From Mucilaginibacter flavidus (GTDB lineage: Bacteria; Bacteroidota; Bacteroidia; Sphingobacteriales; Sphingobacteriaceae): a stretch of 64,000 bases of DNA. Of this stretch, positions 1 to 8,963 are shown piece after piece (the stretch's first letter is position 1; each line of letters opens with the position of its first letter). Where the stretch lies: the NCBI RefSeq assembly GCF_024055575.1, contig NZ_JAMXOE010000016.1, positions 90,614-154,613 of the forward strand, given 5' to 3'. A program made the translations under genes and the position numbers. The notes under the pieces were generated by a model. It was not told the DNA's origin and made no database searches. It worked only from the letters and a program-made list of their open reading frames with translations.

Positions 1-2119
1 GATCAGTGGTAATACTATCACCTAAAACCAATAAAGCCCTTGCATCTTTTATATCCTTTAAAGGCGCTGCATCATCAGAAATGTTGTAGAAGAATGGAGC
101 TTCCTTGATGTAAGTAGATTCATCATCCCAGATATATAATTTGTCGTCCGGTACTTCAAGGTTTCGCCATATATCATTGCCTTCAAATATTTCATCATAA
201 TTTTTTTCAAAATCTTTAGGCGAAAGTACCTCGTTCATCAGTTCATTAATTTCATCATCTGTAGGCCATATATCTTTTAAATAAACAGGTTGCTGGTTAG
301 GATCAAAACTTATCGGTTCATTCAGCATATCAATATCAACCCTGCCTGCAATGGCGTAGGCTACTACCAGCATCGGCGACATTAAAAAATTCATTCTTAT
401 CTGCGGATGGATCCTGGCTTCAAAATTACGGTTGCCTGAGAGTACGGAAGCTACAACCAGATCATGTTCTTCTACTGCCTTAGCAACATAAGTAGGTAAA
501 GGCCCGGAATTGCCAATACAGGAAGTACAACCGTAGCCTACTATATGAAATTGCATTGCTTCCAAGTCGTCCATCAAATCTGCTTTTTCAAGATAATCTG
601 TTACCACCTTTGAACCTGGTGCCAAGGATGTTTTAACCCAGGGTTTGGTTTTCAATCCACGCTCTCTTGCCTTCCTGGCAACCAAACCTGCACCCACCAT
701 TACAAATGGATTAGAGGTATTGGTACAGGAGGTAATGGCGGCAATAGCAACCGCACCATCAGAAAGCCTAAAACTTTCCCCGCCAATGGTTACCCACACA
801 TTTTTCATTCCATTTACGATTGTTTCTTCAATTTCCGGTTCCGGCCCCAATGTAGATATTGCTTGTTGTATTGGCTGACTGCCTCCTTCTGCCATCCAAC
901 TGCTCAATTGTTTTACTTCTTTGTATTTACGGCCATAAGTTCGGTCTAACAGCTCTATAAATTTTGATTTAAAGTTCTTTAATAAAATTTTATCCTGCGG
1001 TCTTTTTGGCCCTGCCACTGTAGGTTCCATTGCCGAAAGGTCCAACTCTACAATGTCGGTATAGTTAATCTCTTCGTTACCGGTTCTCCATAGCATATTG
1101 GTTCTGCAATAATCTTCAACTAATTTTACCTGTTCTTCAGAGCGGTTGCTTTTACGCATATACTCCAAAGTTTTATCATCAATGGGAAAATAGGTGATGG
1201 TACAACCAAATTCCGGCGACATATTGCCAATGGTGGCACGGTCAGGTACTGAAAGGTTATCGAGGCCTGAACCAAAGACTTCTACAAATTTACCCACAAC
1301 TCCATATTTTCTAAGTAAATCAGCAATAGTTAATACCAAGTCTGTAGCTGTAGAGCCCAATGGAAGTTTCCCGGTAAGTTTTAGTCCGATCACTTCAGGC
1401 ATAATAAAATAGATAGGCTGTCCAAGAATGGCAGCTTCCGCTTCAATGCCGCCAACACCCCATGCCACTACACCAATTCCATTTACCATGGGCGTATGGC
1501 TATCCGTACCCACCAACGTATCCGGAAAAACCTCTCCATTGCGTTCAATTACACCTTTAGAGAGATACTCTAAATTTACCTGGTGACAAATGCCCATTCC
1601 TGGGGGAACAACACTAAAATTATTAAATGATTTTTGTGCCCATTTAAGAAATTGATAACGTTCTTTATTGTGCTTATATTCTTCCTCCATATTACGGCTG
1701 TAGGCATATTCTGTTCCAAAATAATCTACCTGTACAGAGTGATCAATAATAAGATCAACAGGTATCAATGGATTTATTTCATCAGGATTTTTTCCTTTCC
1801 TTGCTATTTCTGCACGCAACGATGCAATGTCCACCACTGCAGGAACGCCGGTAAAATCCTGCATTAATACACGGGCAGGTTTAAAAGGAATATCCTTGTC
1901 GGAGGCAATGGGCTTCCAGTTTAGAATGGTTTCTATACTTTCACGGGTGATGGCAAAATCATCAAAATTCCGCAGGACGTTTTCTAATAAAATACGGATG
2001 GAAAAAGGCAGTTTACTAATGCCATGCCCTTGTTTTTCAAGTTCTGCAAGGCTATAATATGTGTAGGTTCCGTTTTTTGTGTTTAATAATTTTTTTATTT
2101 GATAAGGGTCTTTATTCAT
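1..2119 (-). CDS. acnA: Aconitate hydratase AcnA (3' end beyond window)
   Basis: Citrate-isocitrate isomerase of the TCA cycle, cytoplasmic, [4Fe-4S]-dependent. The reading frame is open from the ATG at 2117-2119 down to base 1, giving about 706 residues of a protein normally near 900; the C-terminal swivel domain lies mostly outside the window. Aconitase/IRP1 signatures are visible: an SCTNTSNP stretch near residue 461 and GYGCTSCIGNSGP near residue 533, which carry the three cysteines that ligate the cluster, plus GTDSHTPMVNG earlier. It follows sufE on the same strand after a 215 bp gap. It may therefore have its own promoter, but as an Fe-S enzyme it is a natural client of the upstream assembly operon. 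The family is certain; AcnA rather than AcnB follows from the domain order. Confidence 0.95.
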   Translation of the reverse strand, partial: MNKDPYQIKKLLNTKNGTYTYYSLAELEKQGHGISKLPFSIRILLENVLRNFDDFAITRESIETILNWKPIASDKDIPFKPARVLMQDFTGVPAVVDIASLRAEIARKGKNPDEINPLIPVDLIIDHSVQVDYFGTEYAYSRNMEEEYKHNKERYQFLKWAQKSFNNFSVVPPGMGICHQVNLEYLSKGVIERNGEVFPDTLVGTDSHTPMVNGIGVVAWGVGGIEAEAAILGQPIYFIMPEVIGLKLTGKLPLGSTATDLVLTIADLLRKYGVVGKFVEVFGSGLDNLSVPDRATIGNMSPEFGCTITYFPIDDKTLEYMRKSNRSEEQVKLVEDYCRTNMLWRTGNEEINYTDIVELDLSAMEPTVAGPKRPQDKILLKNFKSKFIELLDRTYGRKYKEVKQLSSWMAEGGSQPIQQAISTLGPEPEIEETIVNGMKNVWVTIGGESFRLSDGAVAIAAITSCTNTSNPFVMVGAGLVARKARERGLKTKPWVKTSLAPGSKVVTDYLEKADLMDDLEAMQFHIVGYGCTSCIGNSGPLPTYVAKAVEEHDLVVASVLSGNRNFEARIHPQIRMNFLMSPMLVVAYAIAGRVDIDMLNEPISFDPNQQPVYLKDIWPTDDEINELMNEVLSPKDFEKNYDEIFEGNDIWRNLEVPDDKLYIWDDESTYIKEAPFFYNISDDAAPLKDIKDARALLVLGDSITTD

Positions 2120-2333
2120 GATTGCACTGTTTTATTTTTTGTTACATGATACGAAAGTTTAAAGAATTGCTTTTTCTATTCTATGCCAGGTTTCCTTCTT
2201 ATATAAAACAGATTTAATTTCTGATTGTTTGTGAATGATTTTATATTCTTCCTGAAACGAAAATCCTTCACAAACACCCCCTATTTTCTTTCTGCGAATG
2301 CGATAAAATTATATAGCCTTAGCGTGGGGCATT

Positions 2334-2765
2334 TCAACCTTTTGCTTTGTACACCACCGCATCAAGTTTCATTTGTTTGATCATGCTTTCCAATCCTCCC
2401 GCACGTTTCATCGAAAGCATACTTTTAAATCCTATCTCTTCAATAAAATTAAGCGGCGCTTTAATAATTTCATCAGGCGTATGTCCCGAAAGCACATAAA
2501 TCATCATTGCGACAAGTCCTTTCGCATAATCCGCATTGGCATCTGCCTGAAAAATAATTTTCCCTTCTTTCAATTCACTGTATAGCCACACATGCGCCTG
2601 ACATCCTTTTATCATACGGTTATCTGTTTTCAGTGAATCATCTAATGTTTTCAGGTTTTTACCCAAATCAATCAGGTAACCGAATTTGTCAAACAGGTCT
2701 TCAAACTCCGAAAATTCTTCCACGAGTTCCTGCTCTGTGCTTTCTATAGTTTTTATCTTTGTCAT
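2334..2765 (-). CDS. sufE: SufE sulfur acceptor protein
   Basis: A 143-residue cytoplasmic protein of the SufE/CsdE family, the usual family length. It accepts persulfide sulfur from SufS on a single cysteine and passes it to the SufBCD scaffold. The acceptor cysteine is Cys55, in the motif KGCQAHVW, and the family pattern of an N-terminal acidic helix (EEFSEFED) is present. The start codon overlaps the sufS stop by one base (TAATG), so the two genes are translationally coupled, as expected for enzyme and partner. It is the last gene of the SUF run before the aconitase. Confidence 0.93.
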   Translation of the reverse strand: MTKIKTIESTEQELVEEFSEFEDLFDKFGYLIDLGKNLKTLDDSLKTDNRMIKGCQAHVWLYSELKEGKIIFQADANADYAKGLVAMMIYVLSGHTPDEIIKAPLNFIEEIGFKSMLSMKRAGGLESMIKQMKLDAVVYKAKG

Positions 2766-4018
2766 TATTTGCGTATCCGTTGAATTGATTTCATCATTGC
2801 ATTTACGAAAACATCAATTTCCTCCTTTGTATTATAAAATGAAAAACTTGCACGCACAGTTCCCGGAATTTGATAGTGTGCCACCAGCGGCTGGGTGCAA
2901 TGATGCCCTGTTCGCACGGCTATTCCCTGCGCATCCAGGAGCATGCCTATGTCGAGCGGGTGAATGCCATCCACCACAAACGAAATTACACTTGCTTTTT
3001 CTTTTGCCGTGCCAATAATTCGCAAATCTTCAATCGCAGAAAGTTTTTCTGTAGCGTATGTAAGCAGTTCATGTTCATAAGCAGCAATGTTTTCAAGACC
3101 GAAGGCATTGATGTAATCAAGTGCCACTGCAAGACCAATTCCGCCTTCAATATTGGGGGTGCCCGCCTCAAATCGAAGCGGAGATCCTTCGTACTCTGTT
3201 TTATCGAATGAAACTGTTTTAATGGTTCCGCCTCCCACTTGATAGTTCGGTAGTTTTTTCAGCCACGCTTCTTTTCCGTAAAGGATTCCTACTCCTGTTG
3301 GCGCATACATTTTATGACCGCTGAAGCAATAAAAATCTGCATCTAAATCTTGCATATCCACTTTCAGGTGGGGGATTGATTGGGCACCATCCACCAGCAC
3401 TGGAATGTTTTTAGCGTGGGCGATAGAAACAATGTCTTTTACGGGGTTTACCGTGCCGAGTGTATTTGACACATGTACAATGGCAACCAATTTTGTTTTT
3501 TCAGAAAGTAGTTTTTTATATTCATCTATCAGCAATTCTCCACTGTCGGTTATCGGGATAACTTTCAGTACCGCATTTTTTTCTTCGCATAACTGTTGCC
3601 ACGGAAGAATATTACTGTGATGCTCCATCTCACTCACTATAATCTCGTCTCCGGCATTCACAAACTTTTTCCCAAACGCAGTGGCTACAAAATTGATGCT
3701 CTCGGTAGTTCCACGTGTAAAAATTATTTCGTGCTCGTGTTTTGCGCCAATGTGTTTTTGAATAGTAACACGGGCATTTTCGTATTCAACAGTGACATCC
3801 TGGCTCAAGCGGTGAACCCCGCGATGGATATTGGCATTCTGCCCGGTGTAATATTTTACGATGGCATCAATAACTTGGTTCGGCTTTTGTGTAGTAGCCC
3901 CGTTATCAAAATAAATTAGCGGCTTACCATTCATAGTCCGCAAAAGGATTGGAAAGTCTTTTCGGATTTTCTGCACATCGAAAAGTGCTTTTTTTTCTAT
4001 ATGTTTTTTTTGTGTCAT
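2765..4018 (-). CDS. sufS: SufS cysteine desulfurase, class II
   Basis: PLP-dependent enzyme that releases sulfur from L-cysteine as a protein-bound persulfide. At 417 residues it matches SufS/CsdA (about 406). The PLP lysine is Lys236 in SGHKMYAPTG, and the catalytic cysteine is Cys374 in RTGHHCTQP, on the short lobe typical of class II enzymes that need SufE. The N-terminal YFDNGATTQKP motif is present. The short N-terminal extension (MTQKKHIEKKALFD) is slightly longer than in E. coli. Upstream lies the frameshifted PSP1-like gene with a small gap; downstream it is coupled to sufE. Confidence 0.96.
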   Translation of the reverse strand: MTQKKHIEKKALFDVQKIRKDFPILLRTMNGKPLIYFDNGATTQKPNQVIDAIVKYYTGQNANIHRGVHRLSQDVTVEYENARVTIQKHIGAKHEHEIIFTRGTTESINFVATAFGKKFVNAGDEIIVSEMEHHSNILPWQQLCEEKNAVLKVIPITDSGELLIDEYKKLLSEKTKLVAIVHVSNTLGTVNPVKDIVSIAHAKNIPVLVDGAQSIPHLKVDMQDLDADFYCFSGHKMYAPTGVGILYGKEAWLKKLPNYQVGGGTIKTVSFDKTEYEGSPLRFEAGTPNIEGGIGLAVALDYINAFGLENIAAYEHELLTYATEKLSAIEDLRIIGTAKEKASVISFVVDGIHPLDIGMLLDAQGIAVRTGHHCTQPLVAHYQIPGTVRASFSFYNTKEEIDVFVNAMMKSIQRIRK

Positions 4019-4036
4019 TAGTTCAATTTCTTATTT

Positions 4037-4713
4037 TCATTTTCTTTTTTTATCGAATCTTGTTATATTATATTGACCAACTACATTTACGTAATCCGGC
4101 ACTTTTAAACAATTATATTCCTTAACTATGGCTGCCTCCTCCATCAAATCTTTCAGAGCCATGCCTTCTTGAATTAGTTTTTGTATTTCTTTAACCCTTT
4201 CAATTTTTACGGGTATTAAGTTGCTATCATTTGTATAACTAAACCACATTATTCTTTTTTCTGTATCTGTTTTTTGAAGTCTTGCAGTACCTTTCATGGT
4301 TTTTATGCTATTAATATCCTGATCCTTTAATGAAGCCTTATAGTTTTGGGAATCTTTCGTCAAACAGCATTTAAATTCTGTCCATCGCCTATCTTTTTTT
4401 TGGGTGGATAAGGTAGGGCTTTGTTTAAAATCGGTTAACCATGTAGAATAACAGAATTCTCTTCCACAAGGGCCAATTCCACCTAAACGACTGGCTTCCT
4501 CCAACACACTAATCTGACGCTTACTATTTTTACACCAAACGTTTTAGCAAGTAACAAAATGAGTTCCCTAAAATCTATTCGGCCTTCAGCCGTATAATAG
4601 AATGTCGCTTTGGTTTGATCCCCTTGATTAGGGGTCATCTGGGCATAAATAGCATGTGGAAACTGCACGGTAGTGTTCATGTTGTGAATTATTGAATGGT
4701 CATCATCTGTCAT
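4037..4713 (-). pseudogene. PSP1-family (RicT/YaaT-like) gene broken by one frameshift
   Basis: Two overlapping frames together make one PSP1 C-terminal-domain protein. The upstream frame (4483-4713) carries KATFYYTAEGRIDFRELI and LAKTFGVKI. The downstream frame (4037-4507) continues with EEASRLGGIGPCGREFC, a degenerate KCCL segment and the terminal VVGQYNITRFD typical of the Bacteroidota form. The frames part near position 4500, where one base too many or too few separates KIVSVRLV from LEEASRLGG. The protein is also N-terminally short (about 220 residues against 300-400) and diverged, so it is probably a second copy rather than the housekeeping PSP1. The start overlaps the NDH-2 stop by 11 bases. 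A sequencing error or programmed frameshift would make it functional. Confidence 0.72.
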
Positions 4714-5956
4714 TTTCTTTTAGTATTAATCTTAATGAAGAGTCTTTTGTGATATAAATCCAGACCCAATTAATGAAAATTATTAATTTATTTCGAACAC
4801 TTAGTATCAGCATCAGGTGTAAAAACATCCAAATAAACCAAGCAAAATACCCCTTAAATTTAATGAAGGGTAAATCAACCACGGCTTTATTTTTACCTAT
4901 CGTAGCCATAACACCCAGATTGGTATATTCATATTGTCGCAAAGGTTTATTTTGCAATAAAGACTTAAAATTTTTCGCCAGATTTTTAGCTTGATTTATG
5001 GCCACATTAGCAACCTGAGGATGCCCCTTTAAGTAAGCAGGGGTTTCCATATATGCAATGTCGCCTATTGCATATATATTTGAATACCCTTGTGCTAAAT
5101 TATATCTATCAACTTTAATTCGATTGTTTACAATTTGTTTTTCATCAATGCCGCTGATTATATTTCCGGTAACTCCGGCCGTCCAAATTACATGCTTACT
5201 TTTTATGCATTCACCATTATTCAGCGTTACAATTTTACCATCGTAACTTTTTACAATTACATTTGTCTTGACATCCACTCCTAATATTTTTAAATAATTT
5301 TCAGAAGCTTTTTTTGCCATATCACTCATGTTACTAAGTGTATACAAGCCTCCTTCCAATAAAATAACTTTCAGATTTTTAAAATCAATTAATGGAAAAT
5401 CTTTTGGAAGGATATTTTTTTTAATTTCAGCAAATGCGCCGGCTAATTCAACACCCGTCGGCCCTGCACCAACAATAACAATATTCAACAAATATTCTTT
5501 TTCACTTTCATCAACAGATAGTAAGTCTTCGAAAGACTGTAGGATTTTGTTTCTTATTTTAATAGCATCATAAGTTGTTTTAAGTCCATAAGCGTATTTT
5601 TCTAAATCCATGTTGCCAAAAAAATTCGTTTTACAACCCGTTGCTACCACCAAATAATCGTAATTAAAACTTCCTATTGTTGTGCTAATACTATTTGTTC
5701 TTGGTTCAACACTCAACACTTTAGTCATTCTGATTTGAGTGTTTTTTCTATTTTGAAAAATTTTACGAAGTGGAAACGAAATACTACTTGGCTCTAATTG
5801 TGAAGTAGCAACTTGATAGAATAACGGTTGAAACTGATGATAGTTGAGTTTGTCAATGAGCAATACCTCAAATAAATCTTGGTCAAGATGTTCAATAAAT
5901 TGAATACCCGCAAAACCACCGCCTACAATTACTATTTTTTTTCTGTTCATTACCAT
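4703..5956 (-). CDS. ndh: Type II NADH dehydrogenase (NDH-2)
   Basis: A 417-residue FAD-containing, non-proton-pumping NADH:quinone oxidoreductase on the inner face of the membrane. The FAD-binding GGGFAG motif is at residues 11-16, the family hallmark YHQFQPLFYQVAT follows at about 40-52, and the NADH-binding GAGPTGVELAG lies near 162. The ATG-like motif YAIGDIA is near 300. A hydrophobic, aromatic stretch near the C-terminus (KGYFAWFIWMFLHLMLIL) fits the membrane anchor. Its place inside a SUF operon suggests it is induced when Fe-S clusters are damaged: NDH-2 needs no Fe-S cluster, so it can bypass complex I. That link is inference. Confidence 0.92.
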   Translation of the reverse strand: MVMNRKKIVIVGGGFAGIQFIEHLDQDLFEVLLIDKLNYHQFQPLFYQVATSQLEPSSISFPLRKIFQNRKNTQIRMTKVLSVEPRTNSISTTIGSFNYDYLVVATGCKTNFFGNMDLEKYAYGLKTTYDAIKIRNKILQSFEDLLSVDESEKEYLLNIVIVGAGPTGVELAGAFAEIKKNILPKDFPLIDFKNLKVILLEGGLYTLSNMSDMAKKASENYLKILGVDVKTNVIVKSYDGKIVTLNNGECIKSKHVIWTAGVTGNIISGIDEKQIVNNRIKVDRYNLAQGYSNIYAIGDIAYMETPAYLKGHPQVANVAINQAKNLAKNFKSLLQNKPLRQYEYTNLGVMATIGKNKAVVDLPFIKFKGYFAWFIWMFLHLMLILSVRNKLIIFINWVWIYITKDSSLRLILKENDR

Positions 5957-6078
5957 TTTTTTTTGTTCATTGTGACTCCGGCCTACTTTTTTTTAACTCT
6001 CCACCTGCACAAGAGAAAAACAATTTTGCGCCAGTAAGGTTGTTTTCATTACCCACTTACCCATTGTATCGCAGTAAA

Positions 6079-7041
6079 TCAGGTTAAATCCCGCCATTCT
6101 TGATTTGTATTTTTGGCGATTTCCCATAGCATGATAGTTTTGTCATCACCGGTTGAAATCAGGTAATTATTAAAATCACTCCATAAAAGTTTATTTACCG
6201 AATGAGTATGACCTTCATGTTTAGACTTATCTATCCGTAACAGCAACTCAAAGTTTTCTCCATCCCATATTTTAATTGTTTTATCTCTGCTTCCTGTAGC
6301 AAAGAACTTTTTATCAGGACTAAAAACGATGCTGTAAATGGCATAGTTATGGGCAGGAATATGATGGATTAAAGCATAATCGTTTTCAATATCCCATGCA
6401 TTTAAATATGCATCTCTCGAACCAGATAAAAGGTATTTTCCGTTTGGATGATAGCGCACTGTATTTACCGAAAAATCATCAACATGCCCCTTAAGAATTT
6501 TCTTTTCAGCAAAGGTTTCAAAATCAAAAATCCGAATAGATCCATCACCACATCCAATGGCTGCCTCTTTCAAAACAATGTTGAAATCTATACTGCGTAT
6601 CTTTTTATCACAAAGTTTCAATGCGGTGATTAGTGAGAAATCATTGATTGACCAAACTGAAAGTGTACCGTCGCCAACTAATGCCCAAAAGCATTCTTTT
6701 TCCGGAAGATATTGGATATCATAAATGGATTGACGATGAAGCTGTAAAAGCCTTATTTCTTCATTCTTGTTTAGGTCAATAACATGGATGCCCCCTAATG
6801 ACTGGCCAACAAGCAATAAGTTTCTATCTGGAATATATTTCAATGCCATGGCTTTGGCAGGTAATTTGGCAACAACTTTGTTTTGCCCTTGATCCTTAAT
6901 ATTCCATTCTACTACCAAGTTATCACTACTCCCAGAGTAAAAATGGTGATCATGCGCAGGTTCTAGTGTAAAAATAGCCCCTCCATGCCCAATAAATTGG
7001 CGTGCTTTTTCTATTTGTATTTTTGTCAGTACGGTACTCAT
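6079..7041 (-). CDS. WD40-repeat beta-propeller protein
   Basis: A 320-residue protein made almost wholly of WD40 repeats. Repeat endings such as VVEWNI, LNAWDI, IKIWDG and IMLWEI recur about every 40-45 residues, preceded by GH or SGS turns (LSGSRDAYL, ATGSRDKTI, STGDDKTI), giving six to seven blades. There is no signal peptide, so it is cytoplasmic. Its start overlaps the ferredoxin stop by four bases (ATGA), which implies coupled translation. Function is unknown. In eukaryotes the propeller CIAO1 targets cytosolic Fe-S clusters; a similar targeting or scaffold role here is tempting from the operon context but unproven. Confidence 0.9.
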   Translation of the reverse strand: MSTVLTKIQIEKARQFIGHGGAIFTLEPAHDHHFYSGSSDNLVVEWNIKDQGQNKVVAKLPAKAMALKYIPDRNLLLVGQSLGGIHVIDLNKNEEIRLLQLHRQSIYDIQYLPEKECFWALVGDGTLSVWSINDFSLITALKLCDKKIRSIDFNIVLKEAAIGCGDGSIRIFDFETFAEKKILKGHVDDFSVNTVRYHPNGKYLLSGSRDAYLNAWDIENDYALIHHIPAHNYAIYSIVFSPDKKFFATGSRDKTIKIWDGENFELLLRIDKSKHEGHTHSVNKLLWSDFNNYLISTGDDKTIMLWEIAKNTNQEWRDLT

Positions 7042-7388
7042 ACGAGATGCATAAACTCTTTTTTGTTTAGTAGCTCTTCTTTTGTCTCTCTATGGTCTGG
7101 ATCATCCACACAGCAATCTACAGGACAAACTGCGGCACATTGGGGTTCATCATGGAAACCAACACACTCGGTACACTTATCGGGTACTATATAATATACC
7201 TCATCTGATAATGCAGCCTGTGTTTCTTCCGTATTAAGGGTATCCCCATCACCTAAATCAATGATACCAATTAATTCAGTACCGTCCGAAAATCTCCAGG
7301 CTGTTGCCGGATCATAAATTGCATTATTCGGACATTCAGGCTCGCATGCTCCGCAGTTAATACACTCTTCTGTTATTATTATAGCCAT
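7038..7388 (-). CDS. Ferredoxin, two [4Fe-4S] clusters (Fdx type)
   Basis: A 116-residue small electron carrier. The first cluster motif is Cys9-x2-Cys12-x2-Cys15-x3-Cys19 in ECINCGACEPECP. The second, CTECVGFHDEPQCAAVCP, has the extended spacing between its second and third cysteine typical of the Alvin family of 2[4Fe-4S] ferredoxins, and it is followed by a CC pair. A central insertion separates the two motifs. It lies between the Rrf2 regulator (12 bp gap) and the WD40 gene. It could supply electrons for cluster assembly or for repair of damaged clusters; its specific partner cannot be read from sequence. Confidence 0.9.
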   Translation of the reverse strand: MAIIITEECINCGACEPECPNNAIYDPATAWRFSDGTELIGIIDLGDGDTLNTEETQAALSDEVYYIVPDKCTECVGFHDEPQCAAVCPVDCCVDDPDHRETKEELLNKKEFMHLV

Positions 7389-7400
7389 AGTAAAAAAAGT

Positions 7401-7865
7401 CTAAACTAAATTCCCAACAATAATATTCCGCAAAACAACAGTAACATCATTTTCATTTTTCACCATGTCTTCAAGAGTTACCTTATCCAACAACTTATCA
7501 AGCGAAGCCTGCATCATTGACCAGAGCGACCGGATGGAGCAATCAACTGAATTGGTGCATAACGTCAATATTCCTGAATGGCTCTCACAGAATTTTTTAT
7601 CGAAAAAACTTCCACCCAAAGCTTTCAATGTATCATTTACCGTGATAGCAGCAGCAGGCTTTGCCAGTATATATCCACCCACATGCCCTCTTGTGCTGTT
7701 AATCAATCCCTTCATGCGAAGTACTCGGGTTAATTTAGCAACATAGTTTGTAGATAACCCTTCTGCTTCACTGATCTGACGAATACTTAGTCCTTTCTCA
7801 TCCTTGCAGCGGGTTATCCTTAGCATTATTCTTAAACCATACTCGACTTGGGCTGTTATTTTCAT
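7401..7865 (-). CDS. Rrf2-family regulator, IscR/SufR-like, likely Fe-S sensing
   Basis: A 154-residue transcription factor of usual Rrf2 length. The N-terminal winged helix (MKITAQVEYGLRIMLRI, then LSIRQISEAEGLSTNYVAKL) is typical, with GLINSTRGHVGGY forming the wing. The cluster-ligand loop contains Cys93, Cys103 and Cys109, close to the Cys92/98/104 triad of E. coli IscR, so cluster binding is plausible. The gene sits inside the operon it probably controls; the likely operator is the pair of palindromes upstream of sufB (13856-13897). When cluster is scarce the apo-protein would release the promoter. No biochemical assignment is possible from sequence. Confidence 0.9.
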   Translation of the reverse strand: MKITAQVEYGLRIMLRITRCKDEKGLSIRQISEAEGLSTNYVAKLTRVLRMKGLINSTRGHVGGYILAKPAAAITVNDTLKALGGSFFDKKFCESHSGILTLCTNSVDCSIRSLWSMMQASLDKLLDKVTLEDMVKNENDVTVVLRNIIVGNLV

Positions 7866-8000
7866 AATTGTATTTTTTATTTAGTTTCTGTATAATTTAC
7901 TATTTCAGGCAAAGTTCACAAAGAAAAACTTAGCCTATTTGGAGCCATTGCGATTATTTTCTTATAAACAATAAACACAAACTAAATAGACAGACACTAT

Positions 8001-8552
8001 TTATTCTTTATTCTTAGAACGGTCAGTATAACAACCGTATTTACCTTGTGTAACATTTTCAAAATCTTTTGCAGGAATTGATGGTCCTGTATTATTGCAC
8101 TCTTTGTTAAAAATAGTTGCCAATTCACAGGCAATGCCATCCGCTTTATGTCCTTCAATGTCAGATCGTTGAAAAATGGCCACCGGCTCGCCATTTCTAA
8201 AAAGGGCAATGTGGGGCGAGGAAGGCATATAATTTGAAAGATATTTATTCCTGTACCTATCAATCGCATTTTTTTCCATTCCGCCAAAGAGCGTGTAAAG
8301 CTCATCCGGAATAATACCATTTTGCAATGCCACCATTACCGCCGGCCTTGCGCTTCCGGCAGAACAACCGCATATAGAGTTTATTACAACAAGTACCGTT
8401 TTATCATCACGTCTGTCTAAGGCTTTATCCACATCTTGTGGCGTTAATAATTCTTTGCAGCCTACGGATGTTAGTTCATCTCTCATGGGCTGAACACTAA
8501 CAGCATCATAAGTTAGTTGCTGTGTAATTTTTGTCACATTAGATACTTCCAT
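8001..8552 (-). CDS. Bacilliredoxin, BrxA/BrxB family
   Basis: A 183-residue thioredoxin-fold protein of the BrxA/BrxB (YphP/YqiW, DUF1094) family, which in Bacillus removes bacillithiol from oxidised proteins. The family's Cys-Gly-Cys motif is at residues 61-63 (INSICGCSAGSARP), and HRxDIEGH-type residues follow (QRSDIEGHKADGIA). It is longer than the about 145-residue Firmicutes versions because of a C-terminal tail ending KYGCYTDRSKN. In the SUF operon it would protect thiols or reset sulfur carriers under oxidative stress. About 135 bp separate it from the Rrf2 gene, the largest gap inside the run. Confidence 0.88.
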   Translation of the reverse strand: MEVSNVTKITQQLTYDAVSVQPMRDELTSVGCKELLTPQDVDKALDRRDDKTVLVVINSICGCSAGSARPAVMVALQNGIIPDELYTLFGGMEKNAIDRYRNKYLSNYMPSSPHIALFRNGEPVAIFQRSDIEGHKADGIACELATIFNKECNNTGPSIPAKDFENVTQGKYGCYTDRSKNKE

Positions 8553-8579
8553 TTTTTTGGGTTTTAGTCATTATGTAAT

Positions 8580-8900
8580 TTAAAGCATTCCAAGTTCAAA
8601 TTTGGCCTCCTCATTCATCATGTCTCTCGACCAGGGCGGTTCCCAGGTTACTTCTACTTTAGAACTGTTCACTCCCTGGATATTCCTGATCTTCGCTTCC
8701 ACTTCTGGCGGAAGCGTTCCCGCTACCGGACAGGAAGGCGAGGTTAGTGTCATTTTGGTGTGCACATTGGCTTCATCATCAATCTTTATTTCATATATCA
8801 ATCCTAAATCATAGATATTGGTAGGTATTTCCGGGTCATAACAGGTTTTCAGAACATCTATAACCATTGTTTCTAATGCTATTTTATCTACTATTTCCAT
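8580..8900 (-). CDS. sufT: SufT-type Fe-S maturation factor (DUF59/MIP18)
   Basis: A 106-residue MIP18-family protein, the usual size. The conserved CYDPEIPTNIYDLGLIYEI block (residues about 20-38) and TLTSPSCPVAG are present; the second cysteine is the family's near-invariant functional residue. SufT is an auxiliary factor for maturing Fe-S proteins and commonly lies in SUF operons, as here between mrp and the bacilliredoxin gene. The gap to mrp is 63 bp. Confidence 0.92.
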   Translation of the reverse strand: MEIVDKIALETMVIDVLKTCYDPEIPTNIYDLGLIYEIKIDDEANVHTKMTLTSPSCPVAGTLPPEVEAKIRNIQGVNSSKVEVTWEPPWSRDMMNEEAKFELGML

Positions 8901-8963
8901 ATTGTATTTTTATCAATGTAATTATTTTTTGTTTTCCATGCTTTATTTGCCATCGTATGACCT

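Noticed and set aside
7997..8320. Second frame inside the bacilliredoxin gene
   Set aside because: It is fully contained in an intact recognised gene and lacks family features.
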